Origin: an uncultured Lachnospiraceae bacterium
GTDB lineage: Bacteria; Bacillota; Clostridia; Lachnospirales; Lachnospiraceae
DNA length: 47,527 nt
Reading direction: 5' to 3'
NCBI GenBank assembly: GCA_947623185.1
Contig: CANQGL010000010.1
Span: forward strand, 1-47,527
The first letter of the stretch is position 1, and the number at the start of each line of letters is the position of its first letter. A program made the position numbers and the translations under genes. The notes under the pieces are model-generated. The model was given only the letters and a program-made list of their open reading frames with translations, did no database searches and was not told the DNA's origin. Below are positions 44,368 through 47,527 of the stretch, in pieces.

Positions 44368-45441
44368 TTACTGTTCGATCGCGACGTAATCGTCCGGGAT
44401 CTCTACACCGAGCTCCTCAGCGATGGTCGGATTGTATTTCTTGGTGAACTGCGGCGCGTACTCGATCGGCATCGTGGAGATGTCGGACTCGCCGGTCAGG
44501 ATCTTGGCGGCCATGTTGCCGGTGCCTACGCCAAGGTCATAGTAGCTGATGGAAAGGGTCGCAACGCCGCAACCGGAGCAGATGCCCTCTTCGCCCGCGA
44601 TCACCGGAACCTTCGCCGGACGGCAGATGTTGTCGATGATGCTGGTGTTCGCAGCCGCGGTGTTGTCGGTCGGGACGTAGATCACGTCGCAGGCGCCCGC
44701 CGCGTTGGTAACGATCGTCGCAAGATCGTTGGAATCGGTGAACGCATAGTATTCACAGGAATAGCCCATGCCCTCGAGAGCGGCCTTGACCGTATCGACC
44801 TGATACTGGGAGTTCGCCTCGGACGAGCAGTAAAGCAGTCCGACGTTCTTCGCATCCGGGAACAGTTCCTTTAACATGGCGGCCTGGTCGTTAAGCGGAG
44901 CAAGGTCGGAGGTACCGGAGATGTTGCCGCCTACGGTGCCGTCAAAGTCTTCGATGCCGAGCGCAACGCCGTACTCGGTAACGGAGGTGCCGAGGATCGG
45001 GATCTCGTTGGTTCCCGCCTGGGCGGCCTGCAGAGCCGGAGTCGCGTTTGCAAGGATCAGATCGACGTTCTCGGAAACGAACGCGTTGATGATCGTAGCG
45101 CAGGTAGCCGTATCGTTCTGGGCGTTCTGCTCGTCAAAGGTAACGGCGTCGCCGAGCGCGTCGGTAAGAGCGTCCTTGAAGCCCTGGGTAGCGGCGTCAA
45201 GAGCCTCGTGCTGCACAAGCTGGCAGATACCTACGACGTAGGTTTTATCCGCCGCGGCTTCCGTCTCGGGAGCTTCGCTGGCAGCTTCTGTAGCCGCCTC
45301 TGTGGCCGCCTCAGTCTCCGGAGCTGCGGTCGTAGCCGCCGCCGTAGTCTCGGCCGGCTTGCTCGAGCAGCCCGCCAGGGACAGAACCATCATACCGGCA
45401 AGGATCAGAGCCATTGCCTTATTGGTCTTTTTCATTTTCAT
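44368..45441 (-). CDS. ABC substrate-binding lipoprotein (TrpX-like, ABC_sub_bind family)
   Basis: A 357-residue lipoprotein: signal peptide with lipobox LAGC, a Thr/Ala/Glu-rich linker (ATEAATEAASEAPE), then a type I binding fold (VGICQLVQHEALDAATQGF, DLILANATPALQAAQ). This family, with its permease and ATPase, imports tryptophan or other small organic ligands in streptococci; the ligand here is not known. No T-box leader is present: the 5' region is about 50 bases. Confidence 0.9.
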   Translation of the reverse strand: MKMKKTNKAMALILAGMMVLSLAGCSSKPAETTAAATTAAPETEAATEAATEAASEAPETEAAADKTYVVGICQLVQHEALDAATQGFKDALTDALGDAVTFDEQNAQNDTATCATIINAFVSENVDLILANATPALQAAQAGTNEIPILGTSVTEYGVALGIEDFDGTVGGNISGTSDLAPLNDQAAMLKELFPDAKNVGLLYCSSEANSQYQVDTVKAALEGMGYSCEYYAFTDSNDLATIVTNAAGACDVIYVPTDNTAAANTSIIDNICRPAKVPVIAGEEGICSGCGVATLSISYYDLGVGTGNMAAKILTGESDISTMPIEYAPQFTKKYNPTIAEELGVEIPDDYVAIEQ

Positions 45442-45492
45442 TCTCCTCTTTTCTTAAATCGTTTCAGCCGCCATTCCGGCAACCTAACGCAT

Positions 45493-45521
45493 ATTTTACT
45501 ACAAAATAAAGGCATCGTCAA
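45493..45521 (-). promoter_or_regulatory. promoter of the TrpXYZ-type operon
   Basis: TTGACG (45521-45516), 17-base spacer, TAAAAT (45498-45493) on the minus strand. The rest of the 330 bases up to the next gene hold a 33-base tandem repeat and a terminator. Confidence 0.7.
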
Positions 45522-45622
45522 TACTCACTTACTTTAAACGTACATAAAATCAACGCAATAAAGTGCGCTCGGAAAGAGGCCGTCCTCCGGGGAGAAATGC
45601 GCCGGTCCCCCCGCATCCGTTC

Positions 45623-45710
45623 GCGCAGAAAAACAGCCGGCCCCTGCTGTCGTCCGCGCAGAAAAACAGCCGGCCCCCGCTGTCGTCCGCGCAGAAAAAC
45701 AGCCGGCCCC
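45623..45710. repeat. 33-base tandem repeat, nearly three copies, each with a terminator arm
   Basis: Copies start at 45623, 45656 and 45689, each beginning GCGCAGAAAAACAGCCGG. The first two units differ by one base; the third is partial. On the minus strand each unit carries CCGGCTG followed by TTTTT, that is the 3' arm and T tract of the terminator of the neighbouring secreted-protein gene. The unit length is 3x11, so open frames run through on both strands; these look like chance. Confidence 0.85.
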
Positions 45711-45727
45711 CCGCAGGGAACCGGCTG
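45695..45727 (-). terminator. terminator of the secreted Trp/Tyr-rich protein gene
   Basis: CAGCCGG (45700-45706) with CCGGCTG (45721-45727); TTTTT follows on the minus strand (45699-45695). The two downstream repeat units give further, weaker stems (CAGC/GCTG) with T tracts. Confidence 0.85.
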
Positions 45728-45770
45728 CATATGTAGCTTTCATTTCTTAAGACGAATGTTTCCTTCCCGC

Positions 45771-46511
45771 TTATTCTTCAAGGTCGTCAAAGTGGACCCA
45801 CCATGTTTCTACGGTCAGCGTATTGGCATTGGTATCGATGGTCCATGTGTACATCCACTGTATGTCGTAAACGACACGGTCATAGTAGCCTACGGAATAT
45901 GCGACCATATTGTCAATAAACGGAGACGGGCAGGTCTCCATCCAGTTCGCCGGGATCGAATAGGTCATGGTGATGTGCTGATCCTTTGCGATCGAACCGC
46001 CGGGCGCATCCACCTGCGCTTTCTCAATGATATCGTTATAGATCTGCGCGTACCACGCATCGGGGACTGTCTTTACCGAACCGGCGAGCTGAGGATCATC
46101 ACCGTAATAGACCGACGGATCAACGAGCACGACCGTTCCGTTCTCTCCCGGCTCGGGGATATACCTGTATGCGGTCCCGTCTGCGGTGATGTAACCGTAC
46201 TCGTAAGTTCCGCTCGTCGCCATCTTGCCGACATCAGGTGAATCATAAGGCTCGTTGATCAGGTAATAATAATCGCCTTCGTAATAGCGCCAGCCCACGT
46301 CAAGATACCCGTTCTCGTCGAAATGATACCAGGAACCGTTGATCTGCTCCCAGTCGTTTGCAGTCCAGCTGCCGTCGTCGTGTTCGTACCACCACTTCCA
46401 GTTTTCCGGACCGTCATAGTGCCACTGTGCCGCGAACGAACTCATCGTACAACCGAGCGCCATAACGGCCGCCAGTACGAGAGCCGCGATCTTTTTGCCG
46501 TTTCTCTTCAT
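45771..46511 (-). CDS. secreted protein with a cell-wall-binding-like repeat
   Basis: A 246-residue exported protein: signal peptide (MKRNGKKIAALVLAAVMALG, cut after SSFAA). The N-terminal part has the Trp/Tyr-rich pattern WEQINGSWYHFDENGYLDVG followed by GWRYYEGDYYYL, like choline/cell-wall-binding repeats. The rest has no recognised domain (IAKDQHITMTYSIPANW, YDIQWMYTWTIDTN). The start at 46511 follows AAGGAGG by about nine bases; the longer frame has no site. Likely attached to the cell wall or released. Confidence 0.75.
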   Translation of the reverse strand: MKRNGKKIAALVLAAVMALGCTMSSFAAQWHYDGPENWKWWYEHDDGSWTANDWEQINGSWYHFDENGYLDVGWRYYEGDYYYLINEPYDSPDVGKMATSGTYEYGYITADGTAYRYIPEPGENGTVVLVDPSVYYGDDPQLAGSVKTVPDAWYAQIYNDIIEKAQVDAPGGSIAKDQHITMTYSIPANWMETCPSPFIDNMVAYSVGYYDRVVYDIQWMYTWTIDTNANTLTVETWWVHFDDLEE

Positions 46512-46768
46512 ATCGCAGTGCCTCCTTTGAAATAATATTTGCACTAAAATTGTATACTATTTAGAAAATTTAGCACACAATTCATAGCCTTGTTCATAAG
46601 AAAATATTTTATCTCAAATCAGATGTAAAGGATCTGTAAATAAATGGCTTAAAACCGTTGTTTTTCTTTTGTTGATAAAAATTGAAACTCATATCCAATA
46701 GAAATAAATCAGTATTCTGTTTCATAATTGCTTTGTATTTTTTTGATCCGACGCCTCTCTGACGCCAA
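46512..46768. other. A+T-rich region between the secreted protein and the integrase
   Basis: An 11-base perfect inverted repeat, TTTCATAATTG (46720-46730) and CAATTATGAAA (46766-46776), brackets the 3' end of the integrase gene. Further left a TATACA hexamer (minus strand, about 46551-46556) may serve the secreted protein. The inverted repeat is a candidate end or terminator of the element to which the integrase belongs. No gene is supported here. Confidence 0.4.
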
Positions 46769-47527
46769 TTATGAAATATTCGTCTCTCTCCGCTCAAACG
46801 CTTTCTTGACTTCATTTAATCCTGTCACATGGCTGTAGATATCCATCGTCATACTGATATTGGAATGTCCCATTACATATTGGATCACCTTTATGTTGAC
46901 ACCATCACGAAGCATGTTGGTGCAAGCTGTATGTCTTAGTACATGTGCGCTGATCATTGGAAACGGCTCATGATCCGTATCTGATCCACTATTTTCGTTT
47001 ATGCTTCGCACGATGCGATACAATGTACTTGTAAACACGGATGGGCAAAACAAACCATCATTTTTGGTCGTGAAAACAAATCCACTGTAGCCATTAAGTT
47101 CAGCTACTTTCTTATGCGGACGCTTCATAAGATTCTTTTTTTGTTCCAGCAGCACTGTATAAGCTGCGTTCGTTAATGGAATCGTTCTGTTTCCAGCGCT
47201 TGTTTTCGGTGGGGCAATATCCAATACGGTTTCGCCATTTACGGGATATGATCTTATCTGGCGGCATACCTTCACAGTCCGGTCTTTCAAATTAACGTCA
47301 TTCCATGTGAGGCCGGCCAGTTCGCCGCATCGTAAGCCTGTCTCAAGCATAAAGGCATATACCGGGTAATAATATGAATAGGTCTTCGAGTTTTTAATGT
47401 AGTCTAAAAGTATTTTCTGTTGTTCTTGGGTAAGTGCGATCTTCTCTCCTGCCGGCTTTCCGAATTTTCCCAATTTAACGGCAGGGTTGCTTCTAATGAT
47501 ACCATCCGATTCAACAATTTCAAGGGT
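46769..47527 (-). CDS. tyrosine recombinase/integrase, 5' end outside the window
   Basis: The open frame runs to the right edge without a start; the visible 252 codons cover the end of the core-binding domain and the whole catalytic domain. Catalytic residues are Arg in TGLRCGELAGL, His-x-x-Arg in HVLRHT, His in GHSNIS and Tyr in DIYSHV. The style is that of Tn916/phage-type integrases. A shorter form would start at a TTG (47473) but the upstream codons (TLEIVESDGIIRSNPAVK) fit the family and stay in frame. An integrated element probably extends to the right. Confidence 0.92.
   Translation of the reverse strand, partial: TLEIVESDGIIRSNPAVKLGKFGKPAGEKIALTQEQQKILLDYIKNSKTYSYYYPVYAFMLETGLRCGELAGLTWNDVNLKDRTVKVCRQIRSYPVNGETVLDIAPPKTSAGNRTIPLTNAAYTVLLEQKKNLMKRPHKKVAELNGYSGFVFTTKNDGLFCPSVFTSTLYRIVRSINENSGSDTDHEPFPMISAHVLRHTACTNMLRDGVNIKVIQYVMGHSNISMTMDIYSHVTGLNEVKKAFERRETNIS

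Noticed and set aside
45442..45521. T-box leader for a tryptophan importer
   Set aside because: The 5' region from the promoter is only about 50 bases, with no T-box sequence or antiterminator.
45623..45721. CRISPR-like array
   Set aside because: The repeats are directly adjacent without unique spacers and there are no cas genes.
45518..45743. Short frames with an 11-residue repeat (GAGCFSARTTA) over the 33-base tandem repeat
   Set aside because: They arise because 33 is a multiple of three; no ribosome site, and the repeat is explained by duplicated terminator arms.

Overview
The window looks like chromosome from a low-G+C-phylum (Firmicutes) anaerobe of the Clostridia, most likely Lachnospiraceae. 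The evidence is the mcsA-mcsB-clpC run followed by an endosialidase-like small gene and radA, the PKTGD-type cell-wall sorting signal, strong AGGAGG ribosome sites, and a fairly G+C-rich core. This placement is inferred from gene content and style; no search was run.

Layout. 1-2.7 kb: a leftward operon with a FadR-type regulator, a galactonate-dehydratase-like enolase-superfamily enzyme and TctB, cut by the left edge. 2.7-7.75 kb: a leftward ferric-iron/polyamine-type ABC operon with a binding protein, one fused permease and two ATPases; its binding protein is frameshifted inside the signal peptide. 7.9-10.4 kb: an HPr-like protein without the active-site His, then a LysR regulator divergent from a split chromate transporter (two half-genes). 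10.4-16.5 kb: an accessory, more A+T-rich stretch with a decayed MFS pump carrying a leader-peptide-like 5' region, tRNA-Trp, a DUF4143 ATPase, an EamA protein, an alpha/beta hydrolase and an AbiE toxin-antitoxin pair with four evenly spaced operator half-sites. 16.5-23.9 kb: a 1975-residue repeat-rich cell-wall protein, about 0.9 kb of non-coding DNA, and a frameshifted hypothetical gene.

24-31 kb: the protein-quality-control block gntR-mcsA-mcsB-clpC, then endosialidase-like gene, radA and a DUF2812 membrane protein, all leftward. A YtrA-type GntR regulator occupies the place where CtsR is usual. 31.7-36.8 kb: purC-purF-purB-purA, four purine genes in one leftward run behind a good promoter. 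36.9-39.1 kb: a small membrane protein, a small lipoprotein and an acyltransferase. 39.1-42.6 kb: dapA-dapB (lysine/diaminopimelate) behind a leader with a terminator hairpin, a two-OB-fold Ssb-like protein and a YihY/BrkB membrane protein. 42.6-45.5 kb: a TrpXYZ-type ABC importer. 45.7-47.5 kb: a secreted Trp/Tyr-rich protein and the edge of a tyrosine integrase.

The most interesting signal is in the 0.9 kb upstream of the giant surface-protein gene. Two copies of a recombinase-like site (11-bp inverted arms around a 7-bp asymmetric spacer) lie in inverted orientation about 400 bp apart. Between them sits a near-consensus promoter that points away from the surface gene and into a hairpin with a T tract. 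Inversion would turn the promoter toward the surface gene, whose upstream region otherwise shows no convincing promoter. I propose a phase-variable ON/OFF switch, currently OFF. This is inference from sequence layout only.
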